Assembly: GCF_000264905.1 (NCBI RefSeq)
Contig: NW_006763137.1
Span: forward strand, 1,480,339 to 1,544,338
Source of the DNA: Stereum hirsutum FP-91666 SS1
Taxonomy: Eukaryota; Basidiomycota; Agaricomycetes; Russulales; Stereaceae
Direction: 5' to 3'
DNA: 64,000 nt
A program made the position numbers and the translations under genes. Position 1 is the stretch's first letter. Each line of letters starts with the position of its first letter. The notes under the pieces were generated by a model that saw only the letters and a list, made by a program, of their open reading frames with translations, had not been told where the DNA came from and did no database searches. This document shows, one piece after another, positions 11,540 through 24,825 of the stretch.

Positions 11540-13628
11540 ATGACTGCGGTCAAGTCCAAAGTCATCTTGTTATTCTACTACAGATCGGCTAGGCAGGCGT
11601 CTCTTAGCAGGTATACGGCAGAGATCTCAGACAAGGACACCATTTCGGATTTGGCGAAGCAAGTTGCGAGCGAGGAGGGCGTGAAGAGACATCAAGTCGT
11701 GCTATGGAAGGTTAGTCGTTTATTGTTCTGATTTTCTTACATCTTCTGACGCACCGAAAAGCCAAAGATAAATGTGAAGACTGGTGCCGAGCTACAGTAT
11801 CAGCTGCAGGAGCACAATAACGACCTCGCAGAGTTCTGTGAGAACGCAACGGACATGGACATCGAATTTACAGTATACGAGCTTCTAAGGGCCACCAAGA
11901 GCACTTGGAGTACATCTCGCACGACCCTCGTTGTCGAGATTCGTCCTCTGACAGCAGCGAAGAGCGCGACAGACAGAGAGGACGAGGATGATGTCCTTTC
12001 AGAGCTAAAGAAGGGTAATTTTCCATTTTTCATCTCGCTAGTCGGCATGTGCTCACGCGATGTACAGATTACAAACGCACTATCGATGCTGCACGCAAGA
12101 GAAAGTCACCATCAGTAACCACAAAGTCAACGAACTACAGTGACCTGCAGCGAGAAGCTCCCGTTCTTGACGGTCGTTATCCTGCTGGTTATGGCCCAAC
12201 TGCGGCCCCCCCAGTCGAACTCTACCATCCTGTATTTGCACGATTTCTCGCAAATGCCAGCAAGGCCGACCTTGATGTGCCGGACGACGTCGTACGGCAG
12301 ACAGCCAGAATCATGGAGGCTGCTTCACTTATCGTCACACACGAAGCCTACTGTGAACGTAGCATACGCCGCCTTCTTGCCGACCTTTTGGGCTATGGGG
12401 TCAACCAGATTGCGAACCATCATAAGACTTCAGTGAATCACATAGCAGCTATCTCTCGAGACAAGCAACCCGCTGAACTAGCCGCCTTGGTCATCGCGGA
12501 GGAGAAATCTGAACTGGGATGGTTGGGTGATCCATCTGTGGAAGGTCCTCTGTCATATCTGGCATTCTGGTCTGATTCAAGCGTGCGTGGGGTCTCAGTT
12601 CAGTCTATTCCGACTATTTTCTCTCTTACTGTCCTCACCAGCGCGACCGACTTCGCGACCTGAGCTGCTGCCCCTCGTTCGTCGTTGGCATCGCTGGGCC
12701 TTGGCTCGTCATTCTAGGCTGCGTGTGTACGTCTAGCGTCATCGCCCAGAGACTCACGGACTACATGTGGATTGGCAACAGTCGTGTCATTGACGATGCG
12801 ATTCCTTTACGCCTTGCTCGACGATTCTACGCCCTTCGCCTTGCCGTTAACGAGCTCCGGGATTACTATATTGCTCTGTCTATCGACATAGACAGGAGCC
12901 TTCGCTTCTTTCCGTCTGTGATGTCTTACACGAAGAACAATGCGACCTTCAATTTCCGATACGTGAAGCCACTCGAGTCCGACAAGGGGTGCGTGACGTT
13001 CCTTGCCGATCAGCTTCCACTGGCCCGCGACACAGAAGGAGGGGCCCCGGTGAACGAAGAGGAGCAGCAGGAACACAGCCAAAGCCTGGGACGGGATGAG
13101 GACGATTTCAAGGACGATGACAATGACGAGAGCGAGGACGGAAGACGGGTAGTCGTCAAGTTCGTGGAGCGATATGGCAGGGAAGCGCACAGGGTCCTAG
13201 CCTCACACGGACTGGCGCCAAAACTCTTCTTCTACGGCCCGATCTCAAAGGATTCCACATTATGTTATGGCGACCGTCGCTTGGTGGTGATGGAGTATAT
13301 CGAGGGCGAGTCCCTGTACGATGCATATGTTCGAAAGGGAAAGCCCGTGCCCAAGAAGGTGCGCGAAAGGATCCACGATACCATCAAGATCCTTCAAGGA
13401 CAGGAAGTGCCTCTTGTCCATGGCGATATTCGGGAGACGAACATCATAATCGAGAACCGTCCAGGCAGACCGGAGGACCGTCTGAAGATCATCGACTTCG
13501 ACTGGGCAGGAGAGGAAAATGTGGTAAGATATCCGCTGCATCTTGCGATCGCTGGGCGACCCGACGGCGTCGAGGACTATGGGCTTATCAAGTGCGAACA
13601 TGATACGAAGATGGTGGAGAAGCTGTAG
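11540..13628 (+). CDS. Crinkler-type (CRN-like) protein: ubiquitin-like header, nuclease-like middle, protein-kinase domain
   Basis: Four exons, 11540-11710, 11762-12014, 12068-12582 and 12642-13628, give about 641 residues. The N-terminal ~100 residues look like the CRN header (ubiquitin-like) domain, with VKSKVILLFYY, DTISDLAKQV and HQVVLWK. The middle carries LVIAEEKSELG and DPSVEGPLSYLAFW, which resemble the E-x-K region of restriction-endonuclease-like domains in CRN proteins. The C terminus is kinase-like: VVVKFVERYG strand, VVMEYIEG hinge, catalytic loop HGDIRETN and metal-binding IDFDWAG. An acidic low-complexity stretch (residues about 440-465) precedes the kinase. I infer a CRN-like effector or conflict protein; such genes are expanded in mushrooms and have been linked to transposon ancestry. 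There is no signal peptide. Assignment of the nuclease-like part is less secure than the kinase. Confidence 0.72.
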
Positions 13629-13784
13629 TTGATGATGAAGCTTGCGGTGCGCGCTGTGTTTGTCCTGGTCTGTGATTTCGCAATCAGGGCTTGCATGTTT
13701 TTGTTGTTGTTGTTGAATTTATCCTCGTGAAGGAAGTTTCTTCTCTGTTTATTATTATTTTACTTACCCCTGGTCTCATGTTTT
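13629..13784. other. 3' flank of the CRN-like gene
   Basis: This T-rich stretch with TTGTTGTTGTTG and TTATTATTATT runs is probably the 3' untranslated region and polyadenylation area of the upstream gene. Confidence 0.4.
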
Positions 13785-13923
13785 GTTTGGCGGTAACAAT
13801 GTTAGTGTCGTAGCAATCAGTGAAGACGGCAATGCAGTCATGCGACAGTGGATGCACTCAATCAATAATATGAACATAGTGGACAATAAACCACATCGCC
13901 TGCCTTCACCTCAACTTCAGCTA
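13785..13923 (+). repeat. Direct repeat, right copy, flanking the Crinkler-like gene
   Basis: Same orientation as 11179-11312, starting GTTTGGCGGT and ending with TCAACTTCAGCTA. Similarity is high across the whole ~135 bp and stops on both sides, so the boundaries are fairly sharp. The repeat is not part of the coding region on either side. Confidence 0.8.
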
Positions 13924-13964
13924 GTAGTCCAACATTCTTTTAAATAAACCCATACAAGTGCACT

Positions 13965-16900
13965 TCACATGGGTGAAACGAGCAAGTCTGTCGGCCTCGA
14001 AGCAACCTGCTCCTCATAATCTGGCGCGAGATCGTTATCGACCAAATTCAAGGCGGTAGAGAACGTTCCATCCGTGACAAGCTCGACGCCGGCCAACGAT
14101 GCTCCAGAGGCGTCTAAGCTCCATAAAGAGAGCGCGAGCGTATTCGTGGACGAACGCTTCAATATTCTATGGACAGAGTAGAGTCAGCATGGTCTTGGGA
14201 TACAGTAGGACTCCCCAAATAGAAGTCGAGACTTACCCGGAAGGGAGAACGAACATCGTTTGGGGACTATGAGGGAGACATACAAATTCGCTTCCTCAGG
14301 AATGTCCTACGAACGGATAGAATGGGATTACTTACCCAAAGTTGTTGATATACTTGCCAAGCTGATACCCGTTCAAGTAGATCTGAACGCGGTAGTTCTG
14401 TGTGATATCACTAGGCGAGATCGACAAACGCACGGGGGCATCTACGTCTGATGCTAATGGCTATCCAAAGTACGTGTGTGGATACAACATTCAGAGTCTC
14501 GAGAACCAAATCTATGGTCTTAAATATAACTGAATTTGAACGCACCATGTCGAACGTTGTCCTGAAGAAGTTCACGCCTGCCGTAGAGACCCCTCCACTG
14601 GCCAGCGGCGTACCCGTGGACCATTTAGAGTCGTCGAAGCCTGGCAGGTGGGCACCAATCCTCTCCGCGTATAAACCCCCTTCGTTGAGGTATCCCCTGA
14701 CGCTGTCTGGAGCGTTGGCGGCACCTCCCTGTAATGATAATGAGAAGCTTGAGTCCCACGACTACGAGCGTACAAGGATGGAGTGAGACCGACAAGATTT
14801 CCTTGAAGCTTCCAAGAGGTGAAGGTGGCATTGCTGCCTGGACCAGTGATAGTTGCGAGCCGGATTCCACGAGGCTCTTTGCCACTGTTGGCTGGAGGAG
14901 CATGCAAGTTTTCCGTCAGTATGTACTACAGAGTTAAACGCCGACATTTCGGATCACTCACTGCTTGTCTCCACGATACTGTTTGATGATTTCAGCCAAA
15001 CGGCGGTAAGGTCTAGTAAACTTTCGTCATGGTTAAACAGACGTACCCCATGTGGTCTATCGCAGATAATTGTTTGAACAGAGATATGATCATAAGTAGA
15101 GTATCCTTCACACACCTTGAAGCACAACAAGCACATTGTCCTCTTCCGCCACGAGTGTACCATTGGGAATGCTCCATGTATTCACGGTCTCGCTCACAGT
15201 GATGTTGCCTTGACTCGATCCAAGGAACACACCATTCAGGAATGCAGAGTACCCGAACCAGAAACCACCCATGACGCGAAGGTTGACCGTAGTCTCGGAC
15301 CCAGATGCATTGAAGTGACCACGCCAGATCAGATTGCCACCGTAGAACCTAGACGAAAGTGTCCGCGATTATGAGCATGTGAGGGAGTCATCCGTACTGG
15401 GTAGTAAAATACTATACCCGTATTGCTGCGAGTAGAGAACTTCAGGCCCGGATAGAGGTGGTAAATTCGTGTACTGGAACCGGCGTCAACATGATGTCAC
15501 GAGATAAATGTTTGAGTTATATCATAACACTCACATTAGTGGTCGTTTGATCAGCTGTAGTGAAATTCGAGTCATCGAAGTCTCTGGCTATTTCTGGGAG
15601 GCTGAAGTATGCATTATAGTTATCACGACGGTGAAACTTTATCCGAGGAGAGCATTCTCTTACCTTCCAGAGACTGTCCAAGGGCCCAAGGATGGCAGCG
15701 CCGGTGCAGATACACTCTCGAGGGTGGCAGTGAACGACCCGAGAGACGTTTTTGTGATGTCAACATTGTTGCCATTCCAAGTGAGCGCAGAAACTGAAGA
15801 GGGAGCAAAGAACTCCAGGCTAGTCGTTTCGTTAAGATCTCCGGTCTGAAAAAAGTAACAGTCATTAGAAGGAGGATGGCTTTCTATCATGATCGACGCA
15901 CCAATGAAAGTGTAGGCCCTGAGACGCTGGCGTTTCGGACTAGATATGGACCATTAACAAGGACGCTGTTTTGAGCGTGAGTGTCAGCTTCTTAAGAATG
16001 ACAGGAAGCCGAAGCGCCTACGTTTCATTCGATCCAACTGAGAAGAACTGTCCAAACGCTCCCGTACCCGGGATGACAGGTGCATGCCATGTTGTTGCTG
16101 TGTTCTTGTCCAACAACACGACAGTGATATTCGTCCCGTTCCCATTGATGCTGACGTATTGCGACCCTTGAAGCTCGTAGTTGAGGGTGAGAGTCCCGTT
16201 TGTAAACGTCGAAGTGACGTTTTGAGCGCTTGAGGCCACAGAAACGGAAGGCTGCGAAGCGAATTTGAAGGCTGTCTCTCCCAGTTCAGTGATACCAGCG
16301 TAGATGATAACAAAGTCCGTCCCATCGATGCTAAATATGTGATATGTTAAGGGTCCGAAAAAGAAGAGAAGGGAATGTGGGCCTACGTAGTCCAAGTCAT
16401 GACCCTGTGCGGTGTGAGAGACATTCATAGTCAGAACAGATATAAGGAGAAGGTAAATTGTCTTACTCGGCGGTAGAGTACAATATCGTTGTCTTACTAG
16501 TACCGAAGACATAGTCTGTCACGAGAATCTTACTATCTCTCCCATTCAAAGTGATGGCTCCTTGACTGGGTACCAACATCGAACCATCGGATGTTGTGAT
16601 ATTTATTTGCGTCGTGGTCAAGGCCGTAGATCTGCAATATACCAATTCAGTGGTACGCCATGGCACAGAAGGACTATGTACGAACGTGCTGTCATTATGC
16701 CTAATAACATAGAATGCAGCTCCGGTGTCCAGATTTCTCACTTCGGAGGTATGTACCAAGGTGGACGTGGTGTAGTTTGTCCCGTTACTGATTTGAATGG
16801 CTCCAAGGAAGTCACGAGAGGCGCGTAGAAACAATCCTATGTCCAAGCTTCGGTCCGTCTAGTGGCACTCTCCACACCAGAGAATTCGTACCTTGAAGTC

Positions 16901-18878
16901 TCATCTCATTCATTTTCGGGGTTGTCACCCTGTTCTCGTTGATACCTAAGACAATATATTGAGATTCTCCGAGATAGTTAATACAGTCTTGACAAACGTC
17001 TCACCTGCACCATAATCATAGCTAGAGTACACCGTAGGTTCCCCAGTTTGGCCGACGTTGGTTCCTCCAAAGGTCATGTAGATACCTTGACATTAAAAAG
17101 TGGGAAACTTAGCCTTAGGAGAACCTGTGAACGAAAAATGGCATAATCCCACTCAATATAGTAGCGGTCTCCGCGCTGACAGGCATGTTAACCTCTAGTA
17201 TTTAAAAGGCTAGAAGGCGAAACATACTAGTTCTCCTTGTAAAACACGGTCTCTGTGACGCTTATCAGCGAGCTTCTGATTGAAGAACCTCTAACGGTGT
17301 GACTCACCCATTTGTGCGTTGTATTGACCGATCTCTGAAATTACCAATTGAATAGAACTCTCAGTGTCAAGCGATGCTCAGAATATTGTCTCAAGAACGT
17401 ACCGAGATTCTCGTATCCTGTGCCGTTCCTGGTTCCAGACGCCCAGCTCAGGAGGAAGCCCCCACCAAACTAGCTCAATGTGGTTCACAGTCAGAGAATG
17501 AAGGAGAATAGAAGGCCTTAAGCGCACCTCAGCTAGACACAACGGGTTGCTCGGAGCGACCGCTTTGTGCCCGGAGAGGTAGATAGTCTGGACCACTGCC
17601 CAGCTATGCCCGGTCGACTGAGGATAAGAATCTCCGCTGGGCGAAACAGAGCATGATTATGAGATTTCGAGAAGTCTCGACAAGCGACGCACCAATAGAT
17701 ATTCACTGTGCCATTGCCGCCTAGGTCAGGACTGAAGTTTCCTGTAGTGCCAGAATGCTGAAAATACGAAGAGAATTAACGGCTTGAATTTGAGTGAAAA
17801 CATGTGTCCATGGCCTCCATGCACGTACCTGATCATTGAACGTCAAAGCTATGAGGCAGTCGTGAGAATCGAGCTTCAAGGATCATCAGCTGAAAATACG
17901 CACGAACAACAATGCCGTTCTCTCTGAACGTGTTGATCACGTCCTGCATGTAATCACTTCTTCCGGTGCCGGCGGTGAATTCATTCTCTGCCTGGACTGA
18001 ATCATTGTCAGAGTAAGTGAGAGCGAGTCGAACGCGTATTGATACTCACCCAGGATGACTGGAAATGCGTTCAAAACGTTGTTAAAGTCTTGCTAGAGTA
18101 CCTATAGTCAAAAGAACTCACTGTTCCCTCCGTTCGTGATCTGGTTTTGTGCTAAGATCTTCGAGACGGCAGTTATGTACGGTTTCCAGGCTATTGATCG
18201 TTTGAGTCAGTTCAAATATTGTCTGAGTAAGGTGGCCATATACCTTGGGTATAATTGACGTCGTCGGTCCTCAAGCTGCCAGGTACATTCGTTGCGACCC
18301 ATCCCGGAAACCCTCCACCCGTGGTCTCCGCATCTGTCAACAGCAATTCATATCGACCAACTGCTCGCCATCCAATATCGAGGTGAACTCACTTATATAC
18401 GGGCCAGGCCTACGTCGAGAGTATTAGTGCCCTACGACCAAAATCACGACGTTCCAAGGGCGCACCTCGCTATCATCCACAACCCCGCATCCGCTGCATC
18501 GCTAATGAACCTCTGCAAGTCTCTCGTCGTACCTTCCTGCCAATCGCCATTCGTTCCGTTTGTATCAGGAGTCGGAAAGTGCAGCGCCCAGTTCACGTAG
18601 AAAGACACGGTGTTGAACCCATTTGCCTTCACCTTCTGGAACACGTCGGCCCAGAGATCAGGATTCGGCTGACGCCAAGGGTGTATCTCAGCAGAAAGTA
18701 TGAACACGCGTTGCCCGAGAATGGAGAGACTGTGGGGGTCCCAAGTAACTTCATCGGTCAACCCGGTAGAGTTACGGCGGTACAGAGAATGGTCGGAAGG
18801 ATCCAGGTAGGATGACGCGCAGGCTAGTAGAGAGCTGTAGGCCAAGGTGACCAGAGCGAAGAAAACATGGAAGAACAT
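13965..18878 (-). CDS. Secreted beta-galactosidase, glycoside hydrolase family 35
   Basis: A large extracellular beta-galactosidase (LacA type) that would release terminal beta-D-galactose from plant polysaccharides and oligosaccharides. It begins with a signal peptide ([23 protein letters not shown]). The GH35 start follows: [26 protein letters not shown], read at positions about 18760-18680, then [13 protein letters not shown]. The acid/base signature QAENEF lies around 17980, and LCLAE-FGGG, the nucleophile region, is split by an intron near 17520. Downstream come the beta-sandwich domains typical of ~1000-residue fungal enzymes. The last exon ends [17 protein letters not shown]. The gene is cut by about twenty short introns, the most in the window. 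All segments appear to be present and in order, so I judge it intact. Several NGT/NNT sites suggest N-glycosylation. Confidence 0.88.
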
Positions 18879-20061
18879 GGCGTGCAGCCAAGTTGAGGAA
18901 CGCCGACGTCAGTGCGCCGGTTTTATGTTGGGACGAGGGCGGTCGTTCCTCGGTGAGAAGTCATGGGACCGCGTCGGGCCCCGACGAGGACAGGCACCGA
19001 AATTGCACACAACAGAGCATGGTTGCAGCGGACCGAAATGAATATAGTATAAGATCGTCGAACAAAGATCGACAATGGCGATTTCGCCACGAGAGCATGC
19101 TTGCGATAGATACTGGTTTCTGCTGATTACCACCATGCCACAGAAACACTATTGGTGCTATCAACCATGAATACATGGAGGGGTCAGTGTTAGGTAGCAT
19201 CCATCTCGCATTCGCGCGCCATACGTGCCAAGGATGGATAAAGAAAGAAGGACGACGGAACAGTGAAGATGCTCTCTTGTCGGACTCGGATGCGCGCGCT
19301 TCGCACCAGGTGACACGGTTGGTGACCTCGAGTCGCATGGGAGAAGGGAAAGAATCGGGCCGCCACGCGTCATCACCAACAAATGCTCGAGAAAGTCAGA
19401 CCGGACTCGGTTGAGGATGCATCGATGAGTGTTGGCAGTTGATAAGTAACGAATTTGCTATGGAAGTGCAGGATGAGCACAACGAGGTACAGGTGGCAAC
19501 CCAGTGGCACCGTGAGAAAGGAGGCTCTTCCGGATTGAACTTTGAAGGACGATGAGAACCATAATCGGACTGTAGCAAGCACAGGATCATGCTGGAGGGC
19601 TGAACCGGCGTCCTTCGGACTACAAGAGAGCAATAATACTCATCGACCACGTTAAGTATCGTGGGGTCAAAGCTTTGAAGGCTGTTCCCCAATCATCCCA
19701 CGACGAGGCATACCGAAGTTGCAGACCAAGGATTGAAGGAGTTAAAGCCCCTGCTTCATAATAAGCGCCAGTGTGAACCACAATTCGAAGCAGAGACAAA
19801 AATAAAAGACTCACCAGATGACAGACTCTCTACCCAATCCAGCTGCACTCGGCCGCCCATGATTCATCGACCGAATACTCGATACGCACACCAATTTATA
19901 ACATCGCGGGACACTTTGCGCTCATGTCACTAGGAATCTGACTATCCACATCAACACGAGCTCATCCTTGAGAACTGGAACTCCACAGGCGCCGCTTCTA
20001 TGACCAGACCAGGCCTTGTCAAAGAAACTATCAGCCGCAATGTGATCTTCCCAGGTCTTCA
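18879..20061. other. Intergenic, divergent promoter region
   Basis: It lies between the divergently transcribed beta-galactosidase and OYE-like genes. No gene is recognised within its short open frames. Confidence 0.45.
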
Positions 20062-20071
20062 TATATAAATA
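20062..20071 (+). promoter_or_regulatory. TATA box of OYE-like gene 1
   Basis: TATATAAATA lies about 60-70 bp upstream of the ATG at 20132. The stretch just before the ATG is rich in CACCCACC repeats. Confidence 0.5.
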
Positions 20072-20131
20072 AAGCGAACAAGTACATACCCAACACTCAC
20101 CCACCCACAGTCACCCACCCACACCACAACC

Positions 20132-21566
20132 ATGACCGTGCGCTACCCCTCCGACGACGTCGACCCGACCCCGCTCTCTCAACCCCTACAATTCGCCTTC
20201 TCAGGCCGTACCGCCCCAAACCGTTTCCTCAAATCCGCCATGACCGAACGTCTCTGCACATGGTCCTCAACCAGTCTCGCCGCCCGAGGGATCCCGACGA
20301 CGAACCTCGTGAACGTCTATCGGCGTTGGGGCGAAGGAGCGGTCGGGGTGTTGGTTTCTGGGAATGTTATGATCGACTATGAGCATATCGAAGCTGCGGG
20401 GAACGCGATCATTCCAAGAGACGCGAAGTTTGAGGGGGAGAGGTTCGAAGGGTTTAGAGATGTGGCGAGGGAGGCGAAGAGGTATGGGAGTTTGTTGGTT
20501 GCTCAGGTCAGTCATCCTGGACGACAGGTCCCCGACACGATGCAGGAACATCCTATCTCTGCGAGTGACATTCATTTGAAAGGTATGCATATCCATTCAC
20601 GCAGGAAATTCATTTGATGGGTGGCTGACATGATGCCAACTGTGAATCGGGATAGGCACAGCCCTGGGCTCGACATTCGCTAAACCTCGCGCCGCGACAC
20701 ACGAAGAGATCGCGAACGTCGTCCAAGGCTTCGCCCACGCCGCCGAATATCTCGAGCGATCCGGTTTTGACGGTATCCAGCTGCACGGCGCGCACGGCTA
20801 CCTCCTCGCCCAATTTCTCTCCCGAACGACCAACAAACGAACAGACGCCTATGGCGGCTCCCTCCGCAATCGTGCTCGCCTCGTCGTCGAAATCGGACAA
20901 GCGATCCGTAAAGTGACGTCTCCGAGATTCATACTCTGTATAAAGCTCAACAGCGTCGAATGGCAAGAGGGTGGGTTCGGTGTGGATGAGGCGAGGGAGG
21001 TATGCAAGATCTTGGAGGAGAACAGGTTCGATTTCGTCGAGCTTTCGGGAGGGACGTACGAGAAGCTCGTGTTTTATCATGAGAGGGAGAGCACGAAGAA
21101 GCGGGAAGCGTTCTTCATCGAGTTCGCGGAGAAGATCGTTCCGGGACTGTCGAAGACCAAGGTCTATGTTACCGGAGGGTTCAAAACGGTGGGGGCGATG
21201 GTGGAAGCTCTGAATACCGTCCCCGGAATCGGGATCGCACGTCCGCTTTGTCAGGAACCGTTGCTGTGCAAGGAGATTTTAGAGGGTAAGGTGAAGGGTG
21301 CGGTCGAGCAGAAGATCGACTTGACAGATGTTTCGTTGACGACTATAGCGGCAGGGGCGCAGATTAAGCAGCTAGGGAAGAATCAGGAGCCTATTGACCT
21401 GGGCGAGGAGAAGAATGTCGAGGTTTTCATGAGAGAGTTGAGCAAGTGGACGAATGCCCAGAAGAACAAAGCGGATGCAAGCGGTGGTCACAAGAAAGAA
21501 GCCGTTTATGGATTTATGGACCTCCCTGGTCCAGGAATCCCCGGATATGTCGAGGCGAAGTTGTAA
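20132..21566 (+). CDS. NADH:flavin oxidoreductase, old-yellow-enzyme family (copy 1)
   Basis: An FMN-dependent TIM-barrel ene-reductase-like enzyme of 453 residues. Exons are 20132-20582 and 20656-21566 with one 73-nt intron. Family features are APNRFLKSAMTERL near the N terminus, VAQVSHPGRQ (FMN/substrate region), FDGIQLHGAHGYLLAQFLS followed by NKRTDAYGGS (the classic H-x-A-H-G-Y-L and D-x-Y-G-G-S motifs), GGFKTVGAMV, and IARPLCQEP in the phosphate-binding part. This is the bacterial-like NADH oxidase/2,4-dienoyl reductase branch rather than yeast OYE1. The physiological substrate is unknown; roles in xenobiotic or secondary metabolism are common. A closely similar paralogue lies at 34638-36055 on the other strand with the intron at the same codon. 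Confidence 0.92.
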
Positions 21567-24500
21567 AACCCTAGACCGAGCGAGCAGATATTTCTCGGTG
21601 TACTAGAAGTCAGTTTTTTTCCCCAATACAAGCCCACATGTGTAAGATTTGTAGTGTGTTTCAGACAAGCTTCAGGATGCATAACAAAGTCGACGAGAAA
21701 CAAAGAAACAACAGCAAGCGCCAGCTCGGTACGAACATGTCAACCGGATCCACCCGATTGGCCGCCGTACGCGTGCCACAACCTTGGCCTGTGAATTCGA
21801 ACCTCCTCTCGCCACCCACCCCCCTAAGTATTCACCCAGATTCACCCTCAAACATTGAAAATGACGTCATTCCCTCTCAATCGCACAGTGCTCCGCGACA
21901 TCGCACGCGCAAACGGAACGGAAGCAAATTTCCTCGATCACCCCGAGTGAACATTGAACAATTTGACAAGTACTGTACGGTGACAGAGAGGATTGGCGAT
22001 CACTGGCATTCTGCTGTGTCACGATCAAAATGTGTCCTTCTCATTGCCTATTATGGAGGCCACCTCTCGAAAACAAGGACGGCGGGCTGCTTTCGGTCTG
22101 TGGAAAGCCTCGGCGAGGAGAGAAAGCTGATAGACGAGATTTTTTGCGTGCTGAGATCTGTTGTAGGCAGTGAGTACTAGTAGAGCCCGGCGTCGCCTAC
22201 ATAAATCTTGATCTTTCAATCTTCCGACCGCCGCCCGACCGACCTGAAGTTTTCTGAGATTAAGTTAGAAGAGAAGACAAAGGCTCCGCATCCACATCAA
22301 AGACGACCTTCCTTTTCGAGCCCACCACACAACAAAACAAGCACGGCGTCCGTATAAGTAAAGCCTGTCTCCAGTCATATTGCAGTGATGCCGAATCTTT
22401 GAGTGAGACCGCAGCGGGCCCGCCCGCGAAAATCTGCGCATCTCGGGCTGTGGGTCGGCGATGGAAATGAATTACTTAGCGGAAGGCGAGATTATGGTAA
22501 TAGCTTTGAGCTGCGATACGCTATAGCTAACGTTGTGGTTAGGCCTGTGTTGGACGATGTTAGTCCGGAGGACGCGAGGAGGAAAGGTTGACGCTGTACG
22601 GTTGCGGGCGACGGTCAAGATCAAGCCGTCTTCGAGCATCCCCCCTAAAAAATGGAAACTCATGGCCACTCAAAACCGTAGAAAAACGACGATGGACAAA
22701 TTTTCTTGAAACACTCGCCGATCCTCCCAGCTCTGAATCATTAATTTCGATCTACGTGATCCGCGAATGCGTCGGGCGTCGAGTACACATAGGGGCTCAG
22801 TGAGGTGGTCTGACCGTGGCCCCTGTTCTCACTGCCATTAACCTCGACAAATATTCATGTTATTTGCGTAATTTACATGACAGTCGGCGAGCAGGGGCAT
22901 CTCGGGATGGATGATTGATTCACGCCTCGATGTGCATTCTGCAACGATGACGACCAGCACCCATCGCCAACGAAGGATCATCCAGTGAATGATATTTGCC
23001 GCCGGAGCTCCTGTCTGTGATCCACCCGGCAGTTACTCCTCGTCTCCGATGTCGCCTCTGTGCCCCTCGTACGTGTGCGTTAGCGTGCTCGTGAGCTCCT
23101 AGAATTCGGAAACGATCATGTACTATAGCTACATACCGTCGCATACCGTCCTGGAGCTCTCTAGTGTCAGTAGCGCAAGTGGTGCATTTATCGCAAGGAA
23201 GAAAGAAAGGAATGATGATGTCGCAAAGGAGCTTGGTTGGGAGACATTGACAGGAGATCCTATCATAATTAATGGTCCAGGGAGTATCGACGTCACCGAT
23301 AAGTCCGTCTATACATAGTCAATATTTGCAAACGTCGAGGAAGGTTGTTATATCATGTATAGTCGAGTATGATGCGCCGGTGGTGCGAGGCCAAAGAAGA
23401 AGCCCGAAAGTCGAGAACTGAGGAGCTTAAGATAGGACCGTTCGGAGGTAGTTAGTACTTGTACTGTAAACGCGTAAAGGACCCGGATGAGATTCAGACG
23501 ATAGCAGCAATACATAGTCCAAGGATGGACCCAGAGTTTGATAGCCGGGCATTCAATGCAGTAGAGGCACATTCGTCCCTACTTACCGTCGCTCGACCGT
23601 AAGAAAAGACAACGGAAAGCTCGAAGGGGTAGGAGAGGCTCGAAAGGTACACCATGGACCGTCGTTCCGGGCGTCCGTATCTGTTTCTGGCGAACGATGA
23701 TGATATTGGTCGTGGTTCGATAACCAATCCGTTCAACCGTTCAACCAGGGAAATGGAAGACCGGGGGAAGACGAAGGAGGAGGTTGACCGGCGGCGCGTG
23801 AGAAGAGGCTTGTAAGAGTGCAGCGCTGGAAGAGACGCGCAGGTACACGAAGAGAGATGAAACGAGCCAAGAATATGAGAAAGGAGAAGAGTCGCGAGGC
23901 GGAAATGAAAGGCAACAGGGATAGGACATGATGTCAATTCTCGTAAGTCGAGGATACTGGGTTCACGAATTCGTAATCATCGAGTTGGAGACAAGGTTCG
24001 ACCTAGAATAGGCAGCACAGGCGAGGAAAAGATGGCCTGAAGCTGAAAGTAGATGCTCCACGGCATGTTGAGGAAAGTCCGCGTCTGGAACGGGTCGAAT
24101 GATGAGATTTGGAGTGCGAAAGGTGGTAGTTCGTCCGTTCGGAAGATGAGGGTTCAGAGAGCATGGGAATGGTCTCGACCGGACTGTCGAGCATGACGGT
24201 GACGCATGTTGGAGCGACGAACGGGGACCCTGGAGGAGAGTGTGCGACCGGGATACGTACGGGGGTCGAATGCTGTGGGCAGTCGTGTATCTGAAGCAAA
24301 GATGAGTGTGAACGAGTCAGATAAACGTATTTGTGCAGGCGGCAGAGTGATGAACGCGGGGAAGTCGAGATGGCTTTGAAGCTGAGCAGGCAGGCATGAT
24401 CCGGAGTATATTCCCCGGATGGCGCTCTTGAACGTTGTGGCGGGAGCAGCGCCCGTCCTGATTGGTGTTCCTGGGCCGTTCCGACCAGCGCCGAACCGGG

Positions 24501-24825
24501 TGCGGTCCGCCGTCGGTCTGTCACCAGCTTTCCTGCCAGCCTCGCCCCACCGTAAACGGCGAATGAGTGCTCACTCCCTCCTCTTCGTCAACCACCACCA
24601 CCACCACCGTCAACCACAGTCCCCCGCCGTCGTTATCAACATCGTCGCCGACGACGCACTCAAGTCCGTCGTCGCCGTTCCGCACATCGCCGCCGCTCGC
24701 AGCACCATAGTCACCGCTGCTCACGCCCCTCCGATAATATCACACCGCAATTTTCGGTCTCCCTTTCCCCCTTTTCTTCTCATTTCATCCACCGACACTC
24801 TTACTCCCACCCTACCGGCCGCACG
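21567..24825. other. Long intergenic region, no gene recognised; 5' leader of the REG1-like gene at the right end
   Basis: About 3.2 kb without a recognisable family. Open frames at 21638-22180 (plus, 180 codons), 23494-23937 (minus) and 24003-24524 (minus) look compositionally weak and lack splice support, so I do not call them. A short frame starting MDRRSGRPYLFLANDDD at 23654 looks more protein-like but cannot be extended. The last ~300 nt (24540-24825) are pyrimidine-rich with CAC-triplet runs near 24592-24610 and look like a promoter or long 5' leader for the gene at 24826. Confidence 0.4.

Noticed and set aside
21638..22180. 180-codon plus-strand frame after OYE-like gene 1
   Set aside because: No family resemblance, no splice sites, weak composition; left uncalled.
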